A stretch of DNA of 5,572 nucleotides from Planctomycetota bacterium (GCA_030614245.1 JAUWKK010000206.1:1-5572); one strand, 5' to 3'. Shown: positions 1-5,364, counted from the stretch's first letter. Numbers and translations: made by a program. Notes: generated from the sequence alone by a model not told the origin.

Positions 1-990
1 GCCCAAGTCGTAGTCACTGTCGTCGTGGCCGGTGTCGTTGGGCACGAAGTATGAGTCGAGTTCGCCGCGTGCGTCTTTGCCTTGCCGCCAGAGGTCGTAA
101 TCTGCATCGATACCGAAAGCCGGGCCGCGCTTCGAGAGATAGTCGAGATTCAGATAGAAGTCGAGATCATGCAGCGGGTGCGGCTTAGGCCGGCTCCAGT
201 TTCGTTCTGATTTGTACCGATCGGGGAACTCGCCGTCGGGCCGCTGCCCAACGCTCGGGCGGTCGAGATCGCTTTCCTTGAACCTGAACGGCCTGTATCG
301 CCAGTCGCTGCGGATGAACGTGCCGAACTCGGACGAATTGCCGAAATCCCACCGCATCCACGGCCAGTCGTATTCGAGGTCCTGATACATCGGGAACCGG
401 GGCGTCACCTGGTGGCCGTGGATGTAGTATCGAGTGCCCTTGGAGAGCACGTGGACGTCGTCGATGACTTCGGCGAAATCGGCCTTGAAGCCGTGGTGCG
501 GCCGGGCGAAACCGCACGTGGTTATCGATACGTCCCGGGCGGCATACAGGCCGTCCGAAAGCCCGGCGATCTGCGGCGAGGTGATATACCAGTTGAGCCG
601 CCGGCTCTTGAATGTGCTGCGGCCTCGGAAACCCATTATCATCGACTGCCTGCTGGCCCAGTTGATGTATGCCCGCTCGGCGGTGATCTCGCTGTCGGGC
701 CGTTTCACGCGCACGTTCCCTTCTACGTAGGCCTCGTGGTCACCACGCCAGACGACTATCCGGTCGCACGTGATGACGGTATCTTCGTACGAGACTCTCA
801 CGTGGCCGCTTGCGACAAGCATAGTGCCGTCGAGCGAGAGTTCGGCCTCGTCGGATTCAAGCGACGGCAACCCCGGAACATCGCCGGGCGGCGTGATAGA
901 GATGGTGGGCGCAACCGCTGTTTTTTCGCCGGCAAGAAGTGCCCCGGCGAGAATTACGATCAGTGCCAGGACGATCCGGTAGCGTATGAT
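1..990 (-). CDS. lptD: LPS-assembly protein LptD/OstA-like, N-terminal part (runs off window)
   Basis: LptD-type proteins insert lipopolysaccharide into the outer leaflet of the outer membrane, working with LptE and the LptA bridge. I read 330 open codons from 990 to base 1; the C-terminal barrel lies outside the window. Residues 3-21 form a signal peptide (two arginines, then a hydrophobic run LALIVILAGALLAG) with probable cleavage near residue 20. Residues about 50-130 match the OstA/LptA-like beta-jellyroll (LVASGHVRVSYEDTVITCDR, then EAYVEGNVRV). Residues 150-205 have the LptD-like SITTCGF segment and a second strand set (TRYYIHGHQVTPRFPMY). Residues about 275-300 (LNLDYLSKRGPAFGIDADY) resemble the first barrel strands. 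No ATG, GTG or TTG lies near the N-terminus: an in-frame TAA sits at 996-994, and the first in-frame TTG and ATG are codons 41 and 57, past the signal peptide. I therefore start at ATC. Family assignment is firm; the exact start and the presence of LPS in this organism are inference. Confidence 0.85.
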   Translation of the reverse strand, partial: MIRYRIVLALIVILAGALLAGEKTAVAPTISITPPGDVPGLPSLESDEAELSLDGTMLVASGHVRVSYEDTVITCDRIVVWRGDHEAYVEGNVRVKRPDSEITAERAYINWASRQSMIMGFRGRSTFKSRRLNWYITSPQIAGLSDGLYAARDVSITTCGFARPHHGFKADFAEVIDDVHVLSKGTRYYIHGHQVTPRFPMYQDLEYDWPWMRWDFGNSSEFGTFIRSDWRYRPFRFKESDLDRPSVGQRPDGEFPDRYKSERNWSRPKPHPLHDLDFYLNLDYLSKRGPAFGIDADYDLWRQGKDARGELDSYFVPNDTGHDDSDYDLG

Positions 991-1003
991 CGGTTATCCC
1001 TCC
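988..1003 (-). promoter_or_regulatory. Ribosome binding site and probable ATC start of the lptD-like gene
   Basis: Reading the minus strand, GGAGGG (1003-998) is followed by seven bases and then ATC (990-988). This is ideal Shine-Dalgarno spacing for a start at ATC. An in-frame TAA at 996-994 rules out any upstream start in this frame. ATA at 987-985 is the next codon, with a 10-base gap. In-frame CTG codons 8 and 10 would lose the arginines of the signal peptide. AUC initiation is rare but known in bacteria; a sequencing error that destroyed an ATG here is the main alternative. Confidence 0.6.
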
Positions 1004-1039
1004 ACTGGATGTATCGCATACACTGCAAAACGTGCCGTG

Positions 1040-1068
1040 ATTATAATTAGCGCTCACGGTAATTCCAA
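1040..1068 (-). promoter_or_regulatory. Sigma-70-type promoter of the lptD-like gene
   Basis: On the minus strand, TTGGAA (1068-1063, four of six matches to the -35 consensus) is followed by a 17-base spacer and a perfect TATAAT (1045-1040). A T-run (1077-1072) and AT-rich bases lie just upstream of the -35 and could act as an UP element. Transcription would start near 1033, giving a leader of about 43 bases before the GGAGGG ribosome binding site. The promoter gives the gene its own transcription independent of glnA. Confidence 0.7.
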
Positions 1069-1196
1069 ATGAAAAAACCGTAACGAGTTGGCACGCGAGC
1101 GATTACTGATTGTGGCCGTGCTATGACTGATAGCCTGTGCGGAGGAACCGTTAGCGTTGTTCGGAGCCGCTTGTGATGAGCGGAGTTACGGCAGTC

Positions 1197-1224
1197 GTAG
1201 GGGCGGTTCGCGAACCGACCCTGC
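1197..1224. repeat. Near-perfect palindrome
   Basis: The core CGGTTCGCGAACCG (1204-1217) is a perfect 14-base palindrome. After one mismatched pair (G1203/A1218) the symmetry resumes with AGGG/CCCT and ends with a T-G pair and a G-C pair. From memory, palindromes of the form AGGGGCG...CGCCCCT recur between genes in many environmental genomes, so this may be a member of a dispersed family; that is not verified here. Confidence 0.65.
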
Positions 1225-1334
1225 AAGTTGCCTTTCGCGGCATCATGGAAGAAGTTTTGCGGATTTTTCACTTTTTCGACCGGAAGCGGAACGGCTTTCG
1301 AATGGCCCTGGAACGGGCCCGCCTGTGGAGGGAG

Positions 1335-1416
1335 TGGAACCACAGATGAACGCAGCCGCCTGCCTGCGGCATGGCCCGTCTGTCCGCTTGAGGCGGCTAT
1401 GGAACGACAGATGAAC
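1335..1416. repeat. Spaced direct repeat, 17 bases, 65-base period
   Basis: TGGAACCACAGATGAAC (1335-1351) and TGGAACGACAGATGAAC (1400-1416) differ at one base. The second copy lies inside the loop of the inverted repeat at 1370-1439. Only two copies are present, so this is not a CRISPR array. Motifs of the type CCACAGATGAAC recur between genes in several environmental bacterial genomes, as far as I recall. Confidence 0.6.
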
Positions 1417-1439
1417 ACCGTGGGGCGGACAGGGCCGTG
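1370..1439. repeat. Long imperfect inverted repeat
   Basis: The left arm CATGGCCC-gtc-TGTCCGC (1370-1387) pairs with the right arm GCGGACAGGGCCGTG (1425-1439). This gives 15 pairs, one of them a T-G wobble, with a three-base bulge in the left arm and a 37-base loop. The loop also contains the second copy of the 17-base direct repeat. It could fold as RNA or cruciform DNA. I see no ORF inside and no flanking target duplication. Confidence 0.6.
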
Positions 1440-1486
1440 GGCTGTTCTATTACGCCCCTGACGGGGCTGCAATCCGCCGCGGGTGC

Positions 1487-1514
1487 CACGGTCAACCGTC
1501 CGCGGTTGGCCGTG
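1487..1514. repeat. 12-bp hairpin just downstream of glnA
   Basis: Arms CACGGTCAACCG (1487-1498) and CGGTTGGCCGTG (1503-1514) flank a four-base loop. On plus-strand RNA all 12 positions pair, one as U-G. On minus-strand RNA, the glnA direction, that position is a C-A mismatch. No T-run follows on either side. It lies 32 bases past the glnA stop and could protect the 3' end or act as a poor terminator, but I do not call it one. Confidence 0.5.
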
Positions 1515-1545
1515 CTTGCCGTAATCAGGTATACCGTCCCCGGAT

Positions 1546-2985
1546 TCAATTATCATAATAGAGGTGGAACTCGTACGGATGCGGGCGCAGGGCCATCTCG
1601 CGAAGTTCGTTGTCACGCTTGTACGATGCCCACGTCTCGATGACGTCATCGGTGAAGACGTTGCCTGCCATGAGGAAGGCGTGATCTTCTTCAAGTGCGT
1701 TGACGGCCTCTTCGAGTGACCTCGGGGTGTGCTTGTATCCGGTCAGTTCCTCGGGCGTCATTTCATAGATATCGCGGTCCAGCGGCTCGCCGGGGTCGAT
1801 CTTGTTCTTGATGCCGTCGATGCAGGCCATCATCATCGCGGTCCATGCGAGGTAACCGTTGCAGGTCGGATCGGGGCAGCGGAACTCGAGGCGCTTGGCC
1901 TTGGGTTTGGCGGAATACATCGGTATCCGAATCGCCGCGGAGCGGTTCCGTCCTGAGAGTGCGAGGTTCACCGGAGCTTCGAAGCCTGGGACCAGGCGGC
2001 GGTACGAATTCGTCGTCGGTGCCGCGAAGGCCAGGATCGCTGCGGTGTGTTTCAGGATGCCTCCGGCCGCATGCAGGGCTAACTCGCTCAACCCGGCATA
2101 GCGGTCTCCCGCGAACAGCGGCTTGCCATTCTTCCACAGCGAAATGTGCGAGTGCATGCCACTCCCGTTGTCCTGGAAAATCGGCTTCGGCATGAACGTA
2201 ACCGTCTTGTTGTTTCGCTTGGCCACATTCTTGATGACGTACTTGTACCACATGAACTGATCTGCAATCTCCAGCAGCGGTCCATACTTCATGTCTATCT
2301 CGGCCTGGCCGGCGGTGGCGACTTCGTGATGGTGCGCTTCGATACCAATGCCGAGCTTTCGCATTTCGTTAGTCATCTCGCCGCGCAGGTCCTGGTAGGT
2401 ATCCGTAGGGCTGACGGGAAAATAGCCACCCTTGAAGCTGGGCTTGTAGCCGAGGTTCGGCTCCTCAAACCTCGCACTGTTCCAGGCGCCCTCGACGGAG
2501 TCGATCTCATACATCCCCCGGTGCTGGTTCTGCTCGAAACGGACTTGGTCGAAGATGAAGAACTCAGGCTCCGGGCCGATGCAGCAGGTGTCCGCAATGC
2601 CCGTCTTCTTCAGGTACTCTTCCCCCTTGCGTGCGATGTATCGGGGATCGCGGGTATAGTATTTTTTCGCGATCGGATCCACGATGTCGGCTATGACGCT
2701 GACAGTCGGCTCAGCGAAGAATGCGTCCATACGTGCTGTTACCGGATCCGGAACTGCGAGCATGTCCGACATATTAACGCTCTGCCAGCCGCGGATCGAC
2801 GATGCGTCGAAGCCTACACCGTCCTCGAACACGTCCTCGTCGAGCGCGTCGAGCGGGAACGTGCAATGCTGCCACGTGCCGAGGAGATCGACGAACTTCA
2901 AGTCCATCATCTCGGCGTTGTTTTCCTTGGCGTACTCGAAAAACTCTTTCGGCGTCTTCGGGGTTTTCGGCTTCTTCAGCGTCAT
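1546..2985 (-). CDS. glnA: Glutamine synthetase, class I (adenylylation-competent type)
   Basis: This cytoplasmic enzyme makes glutamine from glutamate, ammonia and ATP, the entry step of nitrogen assimilation, and normally forms a dodecamer. The product has 479 residues (E. coli GlnA about 469), so it is full length. Conserved sites follow the E. coli enzyme with an offset of about 10: D60 (ammonium site), metal ligands E139 and E141 in GPEPEFF, E221 and E229 in HHHEVATAGQAEID, H278 in NGSGMHSH, R330 and E336 in RRLVPGFEAP, R348 and R353, E367 and R369. The motif KIDPGEPLDRDIY fits the adenylylation signature, with Y407 as the target, so GlnE-type control is expected. The first signature reads FDASS rather than the usual FDGSS. 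The start ATG follows AGAGGG with a seven-base gap. Its leader carries a sigma-54 element (3105-3119). No glnB or ntrBC lies beside it. Identification is very secure. Confidence 0.98.
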   Translation of the reverse strand: MTLKKPKTPKTPKEFFEYAKENNAEMMDLKFVDLLGTWQHCTFPLDALDEDVFEDGVGFDASSIRGWQSVNMSDMLAVPDPVTARMDAFFAEPTVSVIADIVDPIAKKYYTRDPRYIARKGEEYLKKTGIADTCCIGPEPEFFIFDQVRFEQNQHRGMYEIDSVEGAWNSARFEEPNLGYKPSFKGGYFPVSPTDTYQDLRGEMTNEMRKLGIGIEAHHHEVATAGQAEIDMKYGPLLEIADQFMWYKYVIKNVAKRNNKTVTFMPKPIFQDNGSGMHSHISLWKNGKPLFAGDRYAGLSELALHAAGGILKHTAAILAFAAPTTNSYRRLVPGFEAPVNLALSGRNRSAAIRIPMYSAKPKAKRLEFRCPDPTCNGYLAWTAMMMACIDGIKNKIDPGEPLDRDIYEMTPEELTGYKHTPRSLEEAVNALEEDHAFLMAGNVFTDDVIETWASYKRDNELREMALRPHPYEFHLYYDN

Positions 2986-3037
2986 CTCTTGGCCCTCTGT
3001 CGGGTAACAAAATGCCTCTGCAATCCAAACGACGTCC

Positions 3038-3048
3038 GAACGCCGTTC
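3038..3048. repeat. Short palindrome in the glnA leader
   Basis: GAACG-C-CGTTC is a perfect 11-base palindrome with a single central base. It lies between the predicted transcription starts and the glnA start codon. A looser repeat (AACGACG with CGCCGTT, 3029-3047) surrounds it. It may be an operator or a minor hairpin; the sequence alone does not decide. Confidence 0.35.
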
Positions 3049-3073
3049 TTTCAGTCAGCTCTCGGTGCCCGGT

Positions 3074-3103
3074 ATTGTATCAGGTTAGTTCAGCAGGATG
3101 CAA
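3074..3103 (-). promoter_or_regulatory. Possible sigma-70 promoter of glnA
   Basis: On the minus strand, TACAAT (3079-3074, five of six matches to the -10 consensus) lies 18 bases after TTGCAT (3103-3098, three of six matches to the -35). Transcription would start near 3067. Together with the sigma-54 element just upstream this would give two promoters for glnA, as in enteric bacteria. The -35 is weak, so this is a tentative call. Confidence 0.4.
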
Positions 3104-3104
3104 G

Positions 3105-3119
3105 GCAAGTTCCGTGCCG
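3105..3119 (-). promoter_or_regulatory. Sigma-54 (RpoN) -24/-12 promoter of glnA
   Basis: On the minus strand the element reads CGGCACG-GAAC-TTGC. Compared with the consensus TGGCACG-N4-TTGC, only the first base differs. The invariant GG (3118-3117) and GC (3106-3105) are separated by exactly 10 bases, as sigma-54 requires. Transcription would start near 3094, giving a leader of about 108 bases. Nitrogen control of glnA through RpoN and NtrC is the classical arrangement, which raises the likelihood that this is real. Any activator site would have to lie in or beyond the terminator at 3125-3168; I found no clear NtrC-type site. Confidence 0.7.
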
Positions 3120-3124
3120 TTGAG

Positions 3125-3168
3125 GTATAAAAGAAGGCAGGCGCATCAGCGGGGGAGATGCGCCTGCC
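3125..3168 (-). terminator. Intrinsic terminator of the metallophosphoesterase gene
   Basis: A perfect 12-bp stem (GGCAGGCGCATC, 3136-3147, with its complement at 3157-3168) encloses a nine-base loop. In the minus direction it is followed by TTCTTTTAT (3135-3127). No T-run follows on the plus strand, so it acts on minus-strand transcripts. It lies 46 bases past the stop codon and separates this unit from the glnA promoter. Confidence 0.88.
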
Positions 3169-3424
3169 CGTTCGGATTCCCGCTGGTGCGGTATAGCTGT
3201 CTCTGACGCGGCTCTACTCCGGACAGCCGCTGCCGTGGCCCAAATGGGCACGGACGGCCAACAGATCGAGGACGTTGCAGGCGCCGTCGCGGTTGACATC
3301 CGCCGACCGCGGAAGAATTTGACTGCCTTCGTCGCCCAGGTTAGCTCGGACCATCAGCAGGTCTTGCACGTTGACGCAGTTGTCGCTTGTCGCGTCACCG
3401 GGCTCGAAGCCGATATCGTAATCG
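3136..3424 (-). repeat. Dockerin-terminator cassette, copy A
   Basis: This stretch covers the last part of the phosphoesterase gene, its 3' untranslated region and its terminator. It aligns end to end with 5291-5572. By hand count the encoded C-terminal modules share 52 of 68 residues. The similarity continues past the stop codon through the small hairpin and into the terminator stem. Confidence 0.75.
3180..3191 (-). repeat. Small conserved 3'-UTR hairpin, copy A
   Basis: CCGC (3180-3183) and GCGG (3188-3191) flank a four-base loop between the phosphoesterase stop codon and its terminator. A stronger version lies in the same place after the other dockerin gene (5331-5346), with loop ACCA here and ACTA there on the minus strand. 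Confidence 0.45.
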
Positions 3425-5064
3425 ACCGAGATCGGAGCGTACTCATCTGTCGCGGAGACCGTCACCGTCGCTGGCGGGCCCCATACGCCCGAGTCCACAG
3501 TTGCCGCTTTGGCGGTGAGCGTCAAGTCGAGCGATGCATTACCGCCGCCGATGATCGCAGGTTCCTCGATGGTAAGGAAGGCGCCGTCGTAGTCGATGGT
3601 CAGTATCATGCTGCCAGCGCCGGCTACCGGTGGATCGACGCTGACTGTTAGTATGTATTCGTCATCCAGGACGAGCGGGGTCGTGGCCGGGTCGATCTGA
3701 CTGCCGGGGTCGTCGCTCGGAGTGATCGAGAGCGCTATCTCGCGACGTACCGAGTAGTCTGCCCGGCCGCTGGGGTAGTCATCAGCAGAGGCGACAAGCT
3801 GCGTGCTGCCTATGGCGATGCCGGTGACGTAAACCGTCACGCTCGGGGTGCCGTCTGCGATGGTGGCCGTGCCGCCCGACGCGATCGGGCTGGTGGCCTG
3901 CTCATCAGAGAAGACATTGACAACTGCCTCATCATAGGTAAGTGTTACCGTGACGTCGCCTTTGGCCCTCTCGCCCTCGGCCAGGCTGATCGTCAGGCTG
4001 TGCGGGCCGGGATCGCTGGGCATCGTGAACGTGTACGCTGCCGGATTCATGACCAGCGGCATCCTGATTCGCGGGAGGACGGAGTAGCTCAGTCCCTCAC
4101 TCGTTGCGGCGTAGGTATTCGCACCTGTTCGGCGCCACCAGGTCATGGTCACGTCCAACACGTCGATCTCGACGACCATGTACCCGTACTGCCTCTCGAA
4201 GGTGCCGGGATCATCGAAGCCGTCGCCATCGATGTCCTTCGTGGGCGTCCAGGGGCCCGTATTGCCGCCGTAATCGCCTTCGCTTCGCAGCGGGGCTCCA
4301 GCCGTGCCGACGATGAACTGGTGCAGATCGTTGTCCAGGTTGCCGTCGCCGTCATCAGCACGGAGGTGATTGTAGAAGTGGTCGTGCCCGGCAAAGTAGC
4401 TCCGTCCACCGGCGTCGATGAGGCTGTTAATGAAATCGTTTCTCGCACCGGGAGCGTCATCCAGGCAGTCGTTATGGTCTGACGAGAAGGCCGGCTCGTG
4501 CCCCGTGGCGAAGACGTGCGGGGCATCCGTAGCTGCCAGCTTATCATCGACCCAGGCCTGTGGGACTTTGTGGTCGTTCGAGGGATAGTACTGGTCCAGT
4601 CCCAGCACGATTGCCTTCCCGCTGCCGGTGCCGTGGGTGACCGACCAGGTGAGGTTCTTCTCGCCGGCAGGTCCATCCTGCGGCAGGCTATATGCGCCGG
4701 AGAAGACATTGTTCCACGCCGTCGTCGTGCTGTAACCGGCGCCCTTTTCATGGTTGCCGCGGACGGGGTAGACGCCAATCCCCGCGTTGTAAACCGGCTG
4801 CATTGTGTTGCGCCACGTCCGCAACTGGCTTTCCAGGTTGGCTTCTGTGGTATAGCCGCTCACCAGGTCCCCGGAGAAGATGATGAACTCGGGGGCCTGA
4901 CGGACGACCTCGGCGGCGATTTCCGCCAGGATGGTTGTGTTCACGCCGTTGTTGTCGCCGCGACTGTCTCCGGTGACGATGAACTTCCAGGACTCAGCCG
5001 ACGCCGTCGCAACGGGCAGCGCAAGAACCAACAACAGTACAAAAAGGAAAGACATCGCTCTCAT
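3214..5064 (-). CDS. Secreted calcineurin-type metallophosphoesterase with C-terminal dockerin-like module
   Basis: Probably an exported two-metal phosphohydrolase; the substrate is unknown. Residues 1-23 are a signal peptide, with likely cleavage after ATASA. The catalytic domain (about 26-310) has the five calcineurin motifs in order: GDSRG (D33), GD at 65-66, GNHE (103-106), GHE (188-190) and GHDH (226-229). Two acidic loops, one of them a canonical DxDxDG loop at 277-282, suggest added calcium sites. Residues about 340-550 look like two beta-sandwich linker domains with no catalytic motif. Residues 556-609 carry two dockerin-like repeats (GDATSDNCVNVQDLL and DVNRDGACNVLDLL), and the protein ends HGSGCPE. 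The second repeat is the better calcium loop. ATG at 5064 is chosen because it keeps a basic residue before the hydrophobic core; ATG codon 4 is also possible. The ribosome binding site is weak. A terminator follows at 3168-3125. Fold is certain; location and partner are inferred. Confidence 0.93.
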   Translation of the reverse strand: MRAMSFLFVLLLVLALPVATASAESWKFIVTGDSRGDNNGVNTTILAEIAAEVVRQAPEFIIFSGDLVSGYTTEANLESQLRTWRNTMQPVYNAGIGVYPVRGNHEKGAGYSTTTAWNNVFSGAYSLPQDGPAGEKNLTWSVTHGTGSGKAIVLGLDQYYPSNDHKVPQAWVDDKLAATDAPHVFATGHEPAFSSDHNDCLDDAPGARNDFINSLIDAGGRSYFAGHDHFYNHLRADDGDGNLDNDLHQFIVGTAGAPLRSEGDYGGNTGPWTPTKDIDGDGFDDPGTFERQYGYMVVEIDVLDVTMTWWRRTGANTYAATSEGLSYSVLPRIRMPLVMNPAAYTFTMPSDPGPHSLTISLAEGERAKGDVTVTLTYDEAVVNVFSDEQATSPIASGGTATIADGTPSVTVYVTGIAIGSTQLVASADDYPSGRADYSVRREIALSITPSDDPGSQIDPATTPLVLDDEYILTVSVDPPVAGAGSMILTIDYDGAFLTIEEPAIIGGGNASLDLTLTAKAATVDSGVWGPPATVTVSATDEYAPISVDYDIGFEPGDATSDNCVNVQDLLMVRANLGDEGSQILPRSADVNRDGACNVLDLLAVRAHLGHGSGCPE

Positions 5065-5092
5065 AGTCCACTGCTCGCTTTCTTGAGAAAAC

Positions 5093-5284
5093 CTAATTAT
5101 CTACCAAACGTACTTGTCTTCGCTTCCTGGGAGCCTGAAATGCGTGAGCACAGCCCCGGTCGGCACTGACATTCGTCAGCCTGATGGCCTCGCCGTTCTC
5201 CCTGAGCGTCGGCGGAAAGCCCTGTCGATCTGAGAATGCCTCGACATACCTGAGCACCGTCCGTTGCCTGGCTGTAAGCGGCAT
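5093..5284 (-). pseudogene. LexA N-terminal DNA-binding domain remnant
   Basis: The 63-residue frame starting MPLTARQRTVLRYVEAF and continuing GFPPTLRENGEAIRLTNVSA resembles the LexA winged-helix N-terminus (typically LTxRQ...GxPPTxREI..A.GL). Several expected residues are altered: N for the isoleucine in REI, R for the glycine in the GL turn, and about three extra residues before the wing. It stops at TAG (5095-5093), 28 bases before the phosphoesterase start, so the autoproteolytic S24 peptidase half is absent. The ATG sits inside the weak T-rich tail of the preceding terminator and has no ribosome binding site; the bases before it (CCTGCCCTC) resemble the opposite of one. I infer a decayed gene fragment. 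A small free-standing DNA-binding protein cannot be excluded. The frame also runs upstream to an ATG at 5302, inside the terminator stem. Confidence 0.6.
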
Positions 5285-5323
5285 ACAAGAGGGCAGGCAC
5301 ACGCGGATTTGGTGCGCCTGCCC
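5281..5323 (-). terminator. Intrinsic terminator of the right-edge dockerin gene
   Basis: A 12-bp stem pairs GGGCAGGCACAC (5291-5302) with GTGCGCCTGCCC (5312-5323) around a nine-base loop. In minus-strand RNA the one imperfect position is a G-U pair; in plus-strand RNA it is an A-C mismatch, which supports minus-strand function. The following TCTTGT is a short, weak T-tract. The stem has nearly the same sequence as the terminator at 3136-3168. Confidence 0.75.
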
Positions 5324-5330
5324 TTCGGTT

Positions 5331-5346
5331 TTCCGCTAGTGCGGAA
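5331..5346 (-). repeat. Small conserved 3'-UTR hairpin, copy B
   Basis: TTCCGC (5331-5336) and GCGGAA (5341-5346) form a perfect six-pair stem around a four-base loop. It lies 18 bases after the stop codon and just before the terminator, matching copy A at 3180-3191. Confidence 0.5.
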
Positions 5347-5364
5347 GGGTTGTCACTGTCGCTG

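Larger units (their letters stand above)
1082..1545. other. Gene-free, repeat-rich intergenic region downstream of glnA
   Basis: I find no credible coding region here on either strand. Open frames that cross it show no domain, no ribosome binding site and low-complexity composition. It contains a short stem (GCTAT/ATAGC, 1120-1134), a 28-base near-palindrome (1197-1224), a spaced direct repeat (1335-1351 and 1400-1416), a long imperfect inverted repeat (1370-1439), a GCCCC/GGGGC stem (1454-1467) and a 12-bp hairpin (1487-1514). No T-run follows the hairpin nearest the glnA stop, so I cannot call an intrinsic terminator for glnA. The density of such elements suggests dispersed intergenic repeats or a structured RNA rather than a decayed gene. 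Confidence 0.6.

Noticed and set aside
412..1050. Plus-strand 212-codon open frame
   Set aside because: It lies opposite the lptD-like gene, whose minus-strand frame encodes a signal peptide, the OstA fold and LptD barrel strands. The plus frame shows no domain and no ribosome binding site.
1056..1081. Inverted ACGGT/ACCGT around the lptD promoter -35 as an operator
   Set aside because: Only five bases per arm separated by 16 bases; too weak to distinguish from chance.
1335..1416. Possible CRISPR array
   Set aside because: Only two imperfect repeat units, a 48-base spacer and no cas genes.
1157..1461. Two short plus-strand frames in the intergenic region
   Set aside because: They run through palindromes and repeats, have no ribosome binding site and look like translated intergenic repeats.
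1047..1694. Minus-strand 215-codon open frame overlapping the glnA 3' end
   Set aside because: Its first part is a shifted reading of glnA and the rest is intergenic repeat sequence; no recognisable domain.
2146..3123. Plus-strand 325-codon open frame
   Set aside because: Antisense to glnA. The frame is open because of the high GC codon use of glnA, and the product resembles no family.
4149..4778. Minus-strand 209-codon frame inside the phosphoesterase
   Set aside because: Frame-shifted shadow of the catalytic domain, rich in T, S, P and R as expected from an out-of-frame reading.
5096..5101. GATAAT as a -10 box for the phosphoesterase gene
   Set aside because: Five of six matches, but no acceptable -35 at 16-18 bases upstream, and it falls within the LexA-like remnant.
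4498..5169. Plus-strand 223-codon frame
   Set aside because: Antisense to the phosphoesterase signal peptide and catalytic domain; no domain of its own.
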